Assembly: GCA_964496575.1 (NCBI GenBank)
Contig: CAZCAC010000052.1
Coordinates: forward strand, 1-53,789
DNA: 53,789 bases
Direction: 5' to 3'
Origin: CAZCAC01 sp964496575
GTDB lineage: Bacteria; Planctomycetota; UBA1135; GCA-002686595
Shown piece by piece: positions 32,056-40,629 of this stretch; positions within the stretch are counted from its first letter, which is position 1, and each line of letters opens with the position of its first letter. The notes under the pieces were generated by a model. That model had not been told where the DNA came from. It saw only the letters and a list, made by a program, of their open reading frames with translations, and did not search any database. Position numbers and translations under genes: made by a program.

Positions 32056-32478
32056 CGTGGATGGGAGGCTTCTCGATCTCGAGCGCCGAGTCGATGCTAC
32101 CTCGACCGGGGGGGCTCGTCGACCCCCGGGGCCCGCCAGGAGGCGCATCTCGCGGAGAGCCGGGGGCGATTCCGGAGTTGGGCCAATCCGCACGAATGGG
32201 AGCTTCGAAAAGGCCGATACGAGGCTGTTCGTGCCATATCGCACGGCTCCTGGCGGATTCCGGGGAAGGTGGCCTTTCGGGTCTCAAAAAGTCGGTTATC
32301 CATTCATATCGAATCTGTGGATTCGTAGCTCTCCGGGGCTTGTCATCACGTCCACCACCCGGTATCACCGATACAGGATGCATCTACTCGGCGGTCGTGA
32401 TACGAGCAGGAGAGATCCGACCGCACCCCCGCTAACCGGCCCCATCCGGGGAGCGAGGCGGCCTTAGGGAGGTAACCG
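32056..32478. other. Divergent intergenic region between selenoprotein genes
   Basis: This 423-base stretch separates the minus-strand small membrane gene from selenoprotein B. Open frames across it are overlapping and of poor quality on both strands. It is locally less GC-rich from about 32280 to 32400 and holds a small dyad GTATCACCGATAC, so it is a likely promoter region for both directions. GGGAGGTAACCG just before 32479 is the ribosome site of selenoprotein B. Confidence 0.6.
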
Positions 32479-33858
32479 ATGAGACGAACACTCCTGACCT
32501 TCTTCATCGCGGGCGTCGCACTGGGCGCGACCGCCTTCGCGGAGGGCTTCGAGCTCAAGATGAAGAAGATCAAGCTGACCAAGAAGAACGCGGAGGTCTT
32601 CCCCGAGCTCGAGCTGCGCGTTCAGAGCGCGCTCTCGAACCTGGAGAAGGAACCCAAGTACAAGACCAAGTCCCCGCAGCGCTTCACCACCACCTTCGGT
32701 GGCGATGAGGGGATCGAGGTCGCCTTCGCCGGTGACGAGAAGAAGGGGTACGGCAAGGGGTTCGACTACCTCTTCGCGGACGTGAAAGGGAGCGGCAACC
32801 TCGCCAAGGGGAAGAAGCTCTCCGGCAAGCCGGTCCGCCGCGGGAGGAGCTCGGAGGACACCTCCTTTCCGCCCTTCAAGGTCGAGATCCCCGGCGATGA
32901 CGGCGTCACCAAGTACGACGTGGCGGCGCGCCTGGCGGTCAGCCGGCCGACGCTGCCCGATCGGACTCCGACCGACTCCACGCTGTACCTGACCTCCCTC
33001 TCCTGTCTGACGGGGAATGTCCTCTTCGGCGAGGAGAAGCAGAAGATGATCGTCTTCGACGCCAACTGCAACGGCGTCTTCGGCGAGTCGGGCTCGATGG
33101 CCGGCACCAAGCTCACCCAGGGCGACAAGGTCTGGGTCGGCAAGGGCTCCACCTCGATGGAGGACGCCTACGTCGAGTCGCTGCCGCTCGGGAAGTACTA
33201 CCTGCACGAGGGCTCCTACTACGACATCACGATCTCCCCCGACAACGTCGCGGAGATCAAGCCCTCCGACGTGAAGCTGGGCAAGGTCGCGGTCAGCAGC
33301 CCCGGCTTCCTGCTCGAGCTGCGGGACTCGAACGAGGTCCTGTACATCAGCAACACCGAAGGGGGCGACCTGGACATCCCCGCGGGTGACTACGAGATCA
33401 CCACGCCCGGCTTCCGCCGCAAGGGCAAGGGCGGCATCTGGGAGCTGCAGGGTGAGCCCGGCAGCATGAGGCGCGCCTTCAGCGTGAGCGAGGGGAACAC
33501 CACCGAGGTCGAGATCGGCCCTCCTCTGAAGCTGGTGGTTACCCACAGCATGAGGAGATCGGGGACCGGTTTCGTCGTGTCCTTGAAGTTCGCCATCGAA
33601 GGGAGCCAGGGCGAGAAGTACAAGTACCTCCGCAAGAACGGCAAGCGGGTCAAGCTGCCCGAGGTGGTGATCAAGAACGAGAAGGGGAAGGAGGTCAAGA
33701 CCGGCCACTTCGAGTATGGGTGAGGTGGCACCTGTGCATACTCATGGCGAGTATCCAAAAAACTTCCCAACGGCACCTACTACGCAACCCTCGAGATGGA
33801 CACCGGCCCGTTCGAGCTGGACAAGGACTTCAAGAACGAGATCGAGATCATCCGTTAG
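32479..33858 (+). CDS. Candidate selenoprotein B: secreted protein with in-frame TGA
   Basis: The gene has a strong ribosome site (GGGAGGTAACCG) and a signal peptide (MRRTLLTFFIAGVALGATAFA). Reading TGA at 33721-33723 as Sec gives 459 residues with Sec415 and 44 further residues to TAG. The sequence around it is FEYG-U-GGTCAYSW, ending with DTGPFELDK. It is a divergent paralog of the protein at 30105-31562: both have a FD-x-N/D-x-NG loop, an IPAGDYEI/VPPGEYRL module and the same FEYG-U-GxxC-x3-W C-terminal motif. A hairpin begins 14 bases after the TGA. The gene lies 160 bases upstream of tRNA-Sec. It is probably an envelope redox protein using a Sec-Cys pair; no known selenoprotein family is recognised by eye. 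Confidence 0.85.
33738..33754 (+). promoter_or_regulatory. Putative bacterial SECIS hairpin (selenoprotein B)
   Basis: ATACTC at 33738-33743 pairs perfectly with GAGTAT at 33749-33754 around the loop ATGGC. It starts 14 bases after the TGA, placing the loop about 20 bases downstream, within the range known for bacterial SECIS elements. Two further pairs can form below a C-C mismatch. Confidence 0.68.
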
Positions 33859-33893
33859 CGATCCCCCGATCGCCGACCGACGGATCTCCCGCC

Positions 33894-33931
33894 ACGCCCC
33901 GCCGAGTGCGACTTCGCACCCGGCGGGGTGT
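33894..33931 (+). terminator. Strong hairpin before tRNA-Sec
   Basis: An outer stem (33894-33904 with 33921-33931, 11 bp including one G-U) encloses an inner stem GTGCG/CGCAC with a 4-base loop. It lies 35 bases after the true stop of selenoprotein B, not after the TGA, which itself supports the longer reading. No T tract follows. Confidence 0.68.
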
Positions 33932-34018
33932 CTGTATTCAGAATGCCCAAGTCTCCCTTTCGACGCCGGCTGCCCCTTGCGCGCCGGAGTTGAAGATTCT
34001 ACCCTTCCGGACTCGGGC

Positions 34019-34112
34019 GGAGGTGATAGGGGCCCGGTGGCTCCTGCGGCCTTCAAAGCCGTCGTACCGTCCAAAAACGGTAGGTGGGTTCGACTCCCAT
34101 TCACCTCCGCCA
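34019..34112 (+). tRNA. selC: tRNA-Sec (anticodon TCA)
   Basis: The 94-base sequence has an 8-bp acceptor stem GGAGGTGA/TCACCTCC, an encoded CCA end, anticodon loop CTTCAAA containing TCA, a long variable arm (TACCGT...ACGGTA) and the T loop GGTTCGACTCCC. The long acceptor stem, extra arm and UCA anticodon are diagnostic of tRNA-Sec. It lies 13 bases upstream of selA, so tRNA and selAB are probably on one transcript. It decodes UGA after serylation and conversion by SelA. Confidence 0.96.
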
Positions 34113-34125
34113 ACTCGCTCCCGTC

Positions 34126-35547
34126 ATGACTGAAGACCCTGCCCCCGCGGCCACCGACGACAACCGGCGAAACCTGGTCCCCGTCTACACCGTCATCGAG
34201 GAGCCACCCGTCCGCGCCCTCTCTGCGCAGTTCTCGAGGAGTCTGGTGCTCGAGGTGGTCAAGGAGGTGCTCGACCGCATTCGCGCGGCGATGAGCGCCG
34301 CGGACCAGCCGCCTCCGGTGGAGACGGTTTGCGAGGAGGTCCGGCGCGTGGTGCTGGAGCGCGGCATCGACCGACTGCGCCCGGTGGTCAACGCGACGGG
34401 AATCATCCTCCACACCAATCTGGGTCGCGCGGTGCTGGCGCCGGAGGTCGTGGAGTCCCTCTCCACGATGGATCGCTGCACCAACATGCAGATCGACCTC
34501 GAGACGGGGAGGCGCGCCAAGCGAAACGCCCGGACCGTCGAGCTCTTGACCCGGCTGACCGGCGCCGAGGACGCGGTGGTGGTCAACAACAACGCCGCCG
34601 CGACGCTCCTGGTCCTCGCCGCGCTGTGCAAGGACACCGAGGTGATCGTCTCGCAGGGGCAGGTGCTGGAGATCGGCGGCTCCTTCCGCCTGCCGGACTG
34701 CATCCACCAGAGCGGCGCGAAGATGGTGCGGGTCGGCACGACCAACCGCACGCACCTGCGCGACTACGAGGCGGCCCTGGGCGAAAACACCGGCGGGATC
34801 CTGCGCGTCAATCCGAGCAACTACCGGGTCCTCGGCTTCACCAAGGAGGTCTCGATCGGCGAGCTGGTCGCCCTCAAGGAGCGAATGGGCCGGGACGACG
34901 TGGCCGTGATCGACGACCTCGGCTGCGGCGCGCTGATCGACACCGAGCAGTTCGGGCTGCCCAGGGAAGGCACCGTTCAGGACAGCGTCGCCGCCGGGGC
35001 GGACATCTCCTGCTTCAGCGGCGACAAGCTGATCGGCGGGGCGCAGTCGGGGATCATCGTCGGCAAGCGCGAGTACATCGACAAGATCAAGAAGCACCCG
35101 CTGACGAGGATGATGCGCGTCTGCAAGCTCACCGACACGGTGCTCGAGCGCACGCTGCAGATGTTCCTCGACCCCGAGACGCTGGTCGAGCGGAACCCGA
35201 CGCTGAACATGCTGGCTCGACCGGTCGCCGAGCTGGAGGAGCGCGCGAAGGCGATCGCGGCGCGCGCCGCGGAGGCGAAGCTCGCCCTCGAGGTCCACGC
35301 TCGCGAGGACGAGAGCCAGGTCGGCGGCGGTTCGATGCCGGTGAACCCGCTCCCGAGCTACGCGATCGGGGTGAAGGCCCCGAAGCTCTCGACCGACCGC
35401 CTGGCCCAGCTCCTGCGGCTGAACGAGCCGCCGATCGTCGGGCGGGTTCACGAGGGCGAGGTTCGGCTGGACCTGCGCACCCTGCTCGAAGGGGAAGACG
35501 TTGTTGTCTTCGAGGCGCTGGAACGGATCTCCAGGACGACCTCTTGA
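34126..35547 (+). CDS. selA: L-seryl-tRNA(Sec) selenium transferase
   Basis: The 473-residue PLP enzyme converts seryl-tRNA(Sec) to selenocysteyl-tRNA(Sec) using selenophosphate. The PLP lysine is Lys301 in CFSGDKLIGGAQSG. Other signatures are NATGIILHTNLGRA, NNNAAATLLVL and a C-terminal EGEVRLDLRT. The ATG at 34126 is chosen because the longer frame would run into tRNA-Sec. Size matches the family (about 460). selB follows after 22 bases. The selenophosphate synthetase selD is not in the window. Confidence 0.96.
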   Translation: MTEDPAPAATDDNRRNLVPVYTVIEEPPVRALSAQFSRSLVLEVVKEVLDRIRAAMSAADQPPPVETVCEEVRRVVLERGIDRLRPVVNATGIILHTNLGRAVLAPEVVESLSTMDRCTNMQIDLETGRRAKRNARTVELLTRLTGAEDAVVVNNNAAATLLVLAALCKDTEVIVSQGQVLEIGGSFRLPDCIHQSGAKMVRVGTTNRTHLRDYEAALGENTGGILRVNPSNYRVLGFTKEVSIGELVALKERMGRDDVAVIDDLGCGALIDTEQFGLPREGTVQDSVAAGADISCFSGDKLIGGAQSGIIVGKREYIDKIKKHPLTRMMRVCKLTDTVLERTLQMFLDPETLVERNPTLNMLARPVAELEERAKAIAARAAEAKLALEVHAREDESQVGGGSMPVNPLPSYAIGVKAPKLSTDRLAQLLRLNEPPIVGRVHEGEVRLDLRTLLEGEDVVVFEALERISRTTS

Positions 35548-35569
35548 GGGATCGAGGAGACGACGAGCT

Positions 35570-37576
35570 ATGACACACCGGCCGCCGGGACTCTTGCGGG
35601 CGCGGCAAGACGCCGACCTCCTGATGATGGTCTGCACCGCGGGACACGTCGACCACGGGAAGACGCGCCTGGTGAGGCTGCTCACCGGGTGCAACACCGA
35701 TCGGTTGAAGGAGGAGCAGGAGCGCGGGCTCACCATCGAGCTCGGCTTCGCTCCCTGCCTGCTGCAGGGGGAGATCTGCGTCGGCATCGTCGACGTCCCC
35801 GGACACGAGAAGTTCGTCCGCAACATGGTCGCCGGCGTCTCGGGGATCGACATGTGCGTGCTGGTGGTCGCCGCCGACGACGGCGTCATGCCCCAGACGA
35901 TCGAGCACCTGCAGATCATGGAGCTGGTCGGTGTCCGGCACGGGATGGTGGCCCTGACCAAGATCGACATGGTCGGCCCCGAACGCGTGGAGGAGGTGAG
36001 CGCACAGGTGCGCGAGCTCGTCGCCGGCGGCTTCATGGAGGGTGCGCGGATCTGCCCCGTCTCCTCGGAGACCCTCGAGGGCTTCGACGGCTTCTACGAG
36101 GAGCTGGTCGCGGCGGCCGGGCGGCTGACCCGTCGCCGCTCGGATCACGTCTTCCGGATGCCTGTGCTCAACTCCTTCAGCAGCGAGGGTTTCGGCAACG
36201 TGGTCACCGGCATTCCCGTCGAGGGCAACGTCGAGATCGGCCAGCAGGTCGAGCTGGTGCCCGGCAACCACCGGGGCAAGGTGCGCGGGCTGCAGCGCTT
36301 CCTCCGCGACGCCTCGGAGGGCGGCTACGGTCAGTGCCTGGCGGTCAACGTGCCCGAGTTCGGCAAGCTCCAGCCGCAACGCGGGCAGGTGCTCTGCCTC
36401 CCCGGCTACCTGGAGCCCGTCCAGTCACTGCACCTCCTGGTCCGGACCGTCTCGGGAATCGACCGCCCGCTGAAGAACGCGGAGGAGGTGGTCTTCCACA
36501 CCGGGACCAGCGAGACGCGCGGGAAGCTCTACCTCCTGGAGGGCAAGACCCTCGGCGCCGACAGCATCGGACTGGCGGACATCGTGCTGTCCTCGCCGGT
36601 GGTCGCCGCGGTCCACGACAAGTACATCATCCGCCGCTCCTCGCCGGCGCGCACGGTCGCGGGCGGCGACATCGTCGGAGCTCGCGGGGACACGAAGCGG
36701 GCCAGGCGGAAGCACGCCGCCGAAGGAGTGCGCTCCTTCCTCGACTTCTTCGCCGGCGTGGAGCCGTCGAGCGCCGAGCGGCTCAGCCGGGAGATCGAGT
36801 ACTACCTGCTCGGCGACGGCGTGATCGCCACCACCCTGGCCCGCATCGCCCGCGGGGCGCTGGTCGGCGAGGCGACCGCCAGGGAGCACCTCGAGGAACT
36901 GATCGAGGCCGGACGCGTCCTCGAGCTGGCCTCCGACCTCTTCCTGCACGCCGACCGCTACGCCTGGTGCCGGGAGCGGGCCGCGGAGCGCGTGCGCGAG
37001 GCGACCGGTGCCGGCGGCGTGCTGAACCTCACCATCTCCGACCTGCGGCAGGGCTACGACTGGCCGCTGCCCGTCTGGAACCGGATCCAGGAGGAGCTCG
37101 AGGGGGAGGGGCTGATCCAGCGGAGCGGCGACCGCTACGTCCTGAAGGGCGCGGTCCAGGAAGCGGATGACGGCCTCGAGGACGCGGAGCGGGATCTCCT
37201 GAAGCGAATCCTCGAGCTGTACCGCGAGTCCGGCTTCAAGTCGCCGCGCCCCGAAGAGCTGCCCGGCCTGCTGCGCGCCCAGCCGCAGCGTGTCGAGAAG
37301 CTCCTGAAGCTCGCCATCGCGCGCGAGGAGCTCTTCCGCCTCAGCAAGAACGTCTACCTCTCGCGAGAGTACGTGATCAAGGCCGAGGATCTGGTGGTGT
37401 CGATCATCGAGGACAAAGGGGTCCTCGACTCCGGAGAGTTCAAGCACCACATCGGCTCGACGCGGAAGTACGCCCTGGCGATCCTGGACTTCCTCGACAC
37501 CCGGATGGTGACCACGAGAATGGGGAACAATCGCCGCCTGACCCGGAACTATCGCAATAACATGTTGGCTCGGTGA
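35570..37576 (+). CDS. selB: Sec-specific elongation factor SelB
   Basis: The ATG at 35570 has GAGGAGA 9 bases upstream and gives 668 residues; the ATG at 35624 would match the usual N terminus but lacks a ribosome site. The GTPase domain has GHVDHGKT (25-32), DVPGHEKF (75-82) and TKID (130-133). EF-Tu-like beta domains follow, then C-terminal winged-helix modules (about 385-668), which bind the SECIS hairpin. SelB delivers Sec-tRNA to UGA codons that carry a SECIS. Its presence beside tRNA-Sec and selA shows active Sec coding, which is the key support for the in-frame TGA genes nearby. Confidence 0.96.
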   Translation: MTHRPPGLLRARQDADLLMMVCTAGHVDHGKTRLVRLLTGCNTDRLKEEQERGLTIELGFAPCLLQGEICVGIVDVPGHEKFVRNMVAGVSGIDMCVLVVAADDGVMPQTIEHLQIMELVGVRHGMVALTKIDMVGPERVEEVSAQVRELVAGGFMEGARICPVSSETLEGFDGFYEELVAAAGRLTRRRSDHVFRMPVLNSFSSEGFGNVVTGIPVEGNVEIGQQVELVPGNHRGKVRGLQRFLRDASEGGYGQCLAVNVPEFGKLQPQRGQVLCLPGYLEPVQSLHLLVRTVSGIDRPLKNAEEVVFHTGTSETRGKLYLLEGKTLGADSIGLADIVLSSPVVAAVHDKYIIRRSSPARTVAGGDIVGARGDTKRARRKHAAEGVRSFLDFFAGVEPSSAERLSREIEYYLLGDGVIATTLARIARGALVGEATAREHLEELIEAGRVLELASDLFLHADRYAWCRERAAERVREATGAGGVLNLTISDLRQGYDWPLPVWNRIQEELEGEGLIQRSGDRYVLKGAVQEADDGLEDAERDLLKRILELYRESGFKSPRPEELPGLLRAQPQRVEKLLKLAIAREELFRLSKNVYLSREYVIKAEDLVVSIIEDKGVLDSGEFKHHIGSTRKYALAILDFLDTRMVTTRMGNNRRLTRNYRNNMLAR

Positions 37577-37583
37577 TCGTTCG

Positions 37584-38366
37584 ATGGTGATCCAGCTCTA
37601 CCGCCGGTGGGTTCAGACCCTGTCCTTCCTGCTCCTGCACAGCTCGTGGGGGCCGGAGCTCAAGTGGCTCTGCAACCCCGTGCTGAGCTGCCACTCCTGC
37701 ATGCTGGCGTGGTTCGCCTGCCCGGTCGGCGTGTTCATCCACTACTCGGGCTACCATGTCTTCCCGTACCTCGCGGTGGGGATGACGCTCCTGGTCGGCG
37801 TGTTGATAGGCAGGTTGCTCTGCGGCTGGGTCTGCCCGTTCGGGTTCCTGCAGGACCTCCTGCACAAGATACCCACCCCGAAGTTCCAGCTCCCGGACTG
37901 GACCTCGAACTTCAAGTACGTGGTGCTCGCGCTGACGGTCTTCCTGTTCCCCTGGCTCTGGGGTGAGTCCTCGAAGGGCGTGTACTGCTGGTACTGCCCC
38001 GCCTCGGCCTTGCAGGTCACCGTGCCGAACCTGCTCGGGGGCGCGACGATCAACCTCGCCGCGGGGATCAAGCTCAGCCTCACGGCGGGCATCCTGGTGC
38101 TGGTCGTCTTCGCCGAGCGGAGCTTCTGCAAGCTCCTGTGTCCGATCGGCGCGTTGCTCGCGCCGCTCAACAAGATCAGCTTCTGGATCGTGAAGATCCC
38201 CAGCAGCGACTGTCTCACCTGCGGGTCGTGCGACGACGAGTGTCCCACCCACATCGAGCCGCAGGATCGCATCGACGCGCAGATCCCGCCGAACCGGCAC
38301 CTCGACTGCATCGTCTGCCATCAGTGCCAGCCGGCGTGTCCCCAGTGGGAGGACGACGAGGACTGA
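37584..38366 (+). CDS. NapH-like membrane polyferredoxin
   Basis: The 260-residue membrane protein has about five hydrophobic segments, two CxxxCP motifs on the membrane face (CGWVCPFGFLQ and CKLLCPIGALLAP) and two C-terminal [4Fe-4S] motifs, CLTCGSCDDECP and CIVCHQCQPACP. An N-terminal CHSCMLAWFACP adds more cysteines. This is the NapH/NosR-type architecture, which carries electrons between the quinone pool or a membrane donor and soluble acceptors. It begins 7 bases after selB and is followed by the Sec-containing dehydratase-like gene, so it may feed low-potential electrons to that system. Confidence 0.85.
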   Translation: MVIQLYRRWVQTLSFLLLHSSWGPELKWLCNPVLSCHSCMLAWFACPVGVFIHYSGYHVFPYLAVGMTLLVGVLIGRLLCGWVCPFGFLQDLLHKIPTPKFQLPDWTSNFKYVVLALTVFLFPWLWGESSKGVYCWYCPASALQVTVPNLLGGATINLAAGIKLSLTAGILVLVVFAERSFCKLLCPIGALLAPLNKISFWIVKIPSSDCLTCGSCDDECPTHIEPQDRIDAQIPPNRHLDCIVCHQCQPACPQWEDDED

Positions 38367-38399
38367 GCCCGGTGCGAGCCGGCGTCCGGGAATGGAAAC

Positions 38400-39647
38400 A
38401 TGGCTGGTTGCGGAGACCGAACGGAGCCGATCGTCGACGCGCAGGACCCCTGCGCACCGCCCGGCGGCTCGTGAGGCTCGAAGCAGGACGCCGCTCCGGT
38501 CGGGAGCGGCCCGTTCGCCTGGTTCGGGAGGATGGTCGACAACTGCGTCGAGCACGCGAGGGCCGAGCACGAAGCGGGAAGACCCGTGGTCGGCATCATG
38601 TGCGAGTACACCCCGCGCGAGCTGATCATGGCGGCCGGCGCGCTGCCGGCGTGCCTGTGCGGCGGCTCGCAGGAGACGATCCTGCCCGCGGAGGAGGTGC
38701 TGCCCTCGAACCTCTGCCCGCTGATCAAGTCGACCTTCGGCTACCACCTCGAGGGCTCGAACCCCTTCCTCGAGATGTCCGAGCTGATCGTCGCCGAGAC
38801 CACCTGCGACGGGAAGAAGAAGATGCTCGAGCTGCTGGCGGAGGAGCGTCCCGTGCACGTGCTCGAGCTGCCGCAGCGCTCCGACGAGAAGGAGGCGCTG
38901 GAGTACTGGGTGGGCGAGCTGCGCCGCTTGAGGGAAGCTCTCGAAGCGCGCTTCGACGTGGAGATCACCGATGCGAAGATCATCGAGGCCACGGAGGTGA
39001 TGAACCGCGAGCGGCGCTTGCGGCGCGAGCTCGCCGGATTGATGAGAGCCGATCCGGCGCCGATGACCGGGCTGGAGGTGCTCGAGCTGAAGAGCATCAT
39101 CTCGGGGATTCCGGCCGACCTCGACCAGTACGAGGCCGCGCTCGAGGAAGTGAAGGCTCGTGCGCCCGTCGCCGAGGACCCACCGCGCGTGCGCGTCCTC
39201 CTGACCGGCGTCCCGCTGGCGCAGGGCGCCGAGCGGGTGATGGGAATCGTCGAGGAGAATGGCGGCGTGGTCGTCTGCCAGGAGAACTGCACCGGGGTCA
39301 AGCCGATCCTAGAGGACGTCGCGATCGAGAACGGGGATCCGCTGCGCGCGCTGGCCGAGAAGTACTACCACCTGCCGTGCTCGGTGATGACCAGCAACGA
39401 GAGCCGCCTCGACTCCCTGCGCGAGCTGGCCGCCGAGTACCGCGCCGACTGCGTGATCGACCTGATCTGGCAAGCGTGCCTGACCTACGACGTCGAATCG
39501 GCGCGGGTGAGGCACGTGGTGGAGGAGGAGCTCTCGCTGCCCTACCTGCGGATCGAGACCGACTACTCGCCCTCCGACTCCGCGCGCATCGCGGTGCGGG
39601 TCGGGGCGCTCTTCGAGATGGTGCGGGAAGCGGGGCTCGCCCGCTGA
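38400..39647 (+). CDS. Candidate Sec-containing double-cubane-type reductase (2-hydroxyacyl-CoA dehydratase family)
   Basis: The downstream part is clear: GIMCEYTPRELIMAAGA, SNLCPLIKS, AETTCDGKKKM and CQENCTG are family signatures with the Cys ligands of double-cubane or [4Fe-4S] clusters. The only start after TGA 38472-38474 is ATG 38532, where GGGAGG abuts the ATG and the family-like residues FAWFGR would be lost. Starting at ATG 38400 (GGGAATGGAAAC upstream) and reading the TGA as Sec gives 415 residues with Sec25 in GGS-U-GSK and cysteines 4 and 18. A perfect 8-bp hairpin with loop GGTCG starts 15 bases after the TGA; that GGUC recalls the E. coli fdhF SECIS loop. The protein probably performs ATP-driven low-potential reduction with the activator at 42008. 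Confidence 0.8.
38490..38510 (+). promoter_or_regulatory. Putative bacterial SECIS hairpin (dehydratase-like gene)
   Basis: GCCGCTCC (38490-38497) pairs perfectly with GGAGCGGC (38503-38510) around the loop GGTCG, 15 bases after the TGA. The apical loop is 23 bases from the TGA and starts with GG. It is the strongest of the four hairpins. Confidence 0.75.
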
Positions 39648-39657
39648 GGCGGCGTCG

Positions 39658-40629
39658 GTGGAGTCCTTGAAGCGCGTCGTCTACGAGTGTCCCTTCGTGC
39701 CCGCCGAGTGGATCGGTGCGCACGGTCTCCGGCCCTCGCGGATCATGCCGCGGGCGCGGCGCGGCGGAGGAATCGAGGGGTTGTGCGCCTATGCGCGCGC
39801 GTTCGGCGACCAGCTGGCGAAGAGCGACGCGGCGGCCGTGATCGTGACCACCGTCTGCGATCCGCTGCGGCGCCTACCCGAGCTGCCGGGAGTGGACGAG
39901 GGACCACCGCTCTTCCTCTTCAACGTGCCGGCGACCTGGCAGAGTCGCGGCGCGCAGGAGCTGTACCTCGAGGAGCTGCGCCGGCTGGGACGCTTCCTGG
40001 TCGAGCTGGGGGGGACGTGTCCCTCGGACGAGGTGCTGGCGGGCGTGATGCTGGATTACGACGAGGGACGGGCGCGACTGCGCGACGCGCGGGGGAGGCT
40101 GTCGGGGCGCGCCTTCGCGGAGGCGATCGCGCGCTTCCATCGCGACGGTGTGCTCGACCTCGAGGAGTCGGAGGAGCGAGAGGTCCCGGGTGGAGTCCCG
40201 CTGGCGCTGGTCGGTGGTCCGCTGCTGGCGGAGCACCTCGAGCTCTTCGACCTGGTCGAGGCGCACGGGGGTCACATCGCGCTGGACGCCACCGAGACCG
40301 GCGAGCGCGGCCTGCCCGCACCCTTCGACCGGCGCGCGCTGCGCCAGGCGCCGCTGCTCGAGCTGGCGGGTGCGTACTTCGGTTCCATTCCCTCGGCGTT
40401 TCGCCGGCCGAACAGCGAGCTGTACCGCTGGTTGCGCGAGCGGATGAGCGAGCGTGGCATTGCGGGCATTCTCTTCAAGCGCTACGTCTGGTGCGACCTC
40501 TGGAACGCGGAGAGCGAGCGGATGCGGGAGTGGGCCGAGGTGCCGCTCCTGGCGGTCGACACCCACGACCAGGGCCTCGATCCCTCGTTCGCCTCGCGCG
40601 TGCAGGCGCTCCTGGAGGTGCTGCGATGA
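39658..40629 (+). CDS. 2-hydroxyacyl-CoA dehydratase-like subunit
   Basis: A GTG at 39658 gives 323 residues. VVYECPFVPAEWIGAHGLRPSRI and VVTTVCDPLRR are characteristic of the HgdB/FldB-type family; cysteines near 11 and 69 are candidate Fe-S ligands. Compared with the neighbours it is short (usual size 370-430) and its second half is divergent, with few cysteines. It lies 10 bases after the Sec-containing subunit and overlaps the next gene by ATGA, so it is one operon. It may pair with either neighbour as a heterodimer partner. The substrate is unknown. Confidence 0.78.
   Translation: MESLKRVVYECPFVPAEWIGAHGLRPSRIMPRARRGGGIEGLCAYARAFGDQLAKSDAAAVIVTTVCDPLRRLPELPGVDEGPPLFLFNVPATWQSRGAQELYLEELRRLGRFLVELGGTCPSDEVLAGVMLDYDEGRARLRDARGRLSGRAFAEAIARFHRDGVLDLEESEEREVPGGVPLALVGGPLLAEHLELFDLVEAHGGHIALDATETGERGLPAPFDRRALRQAPLLELAGAYFGSIPSAFRRPNSELYRWLRERMSERGIAGILFKRYVWCDLWNAESERMREWAEVPLLAVDTHDQGLDPSFASRVQALLEVLR

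Noticed and set aside
32056..32478. Several 100-190 codon frames in the divergent intergenic region
   Set aside because: They overlap on both strands, lack ribosome sites and have low-complexity translations.
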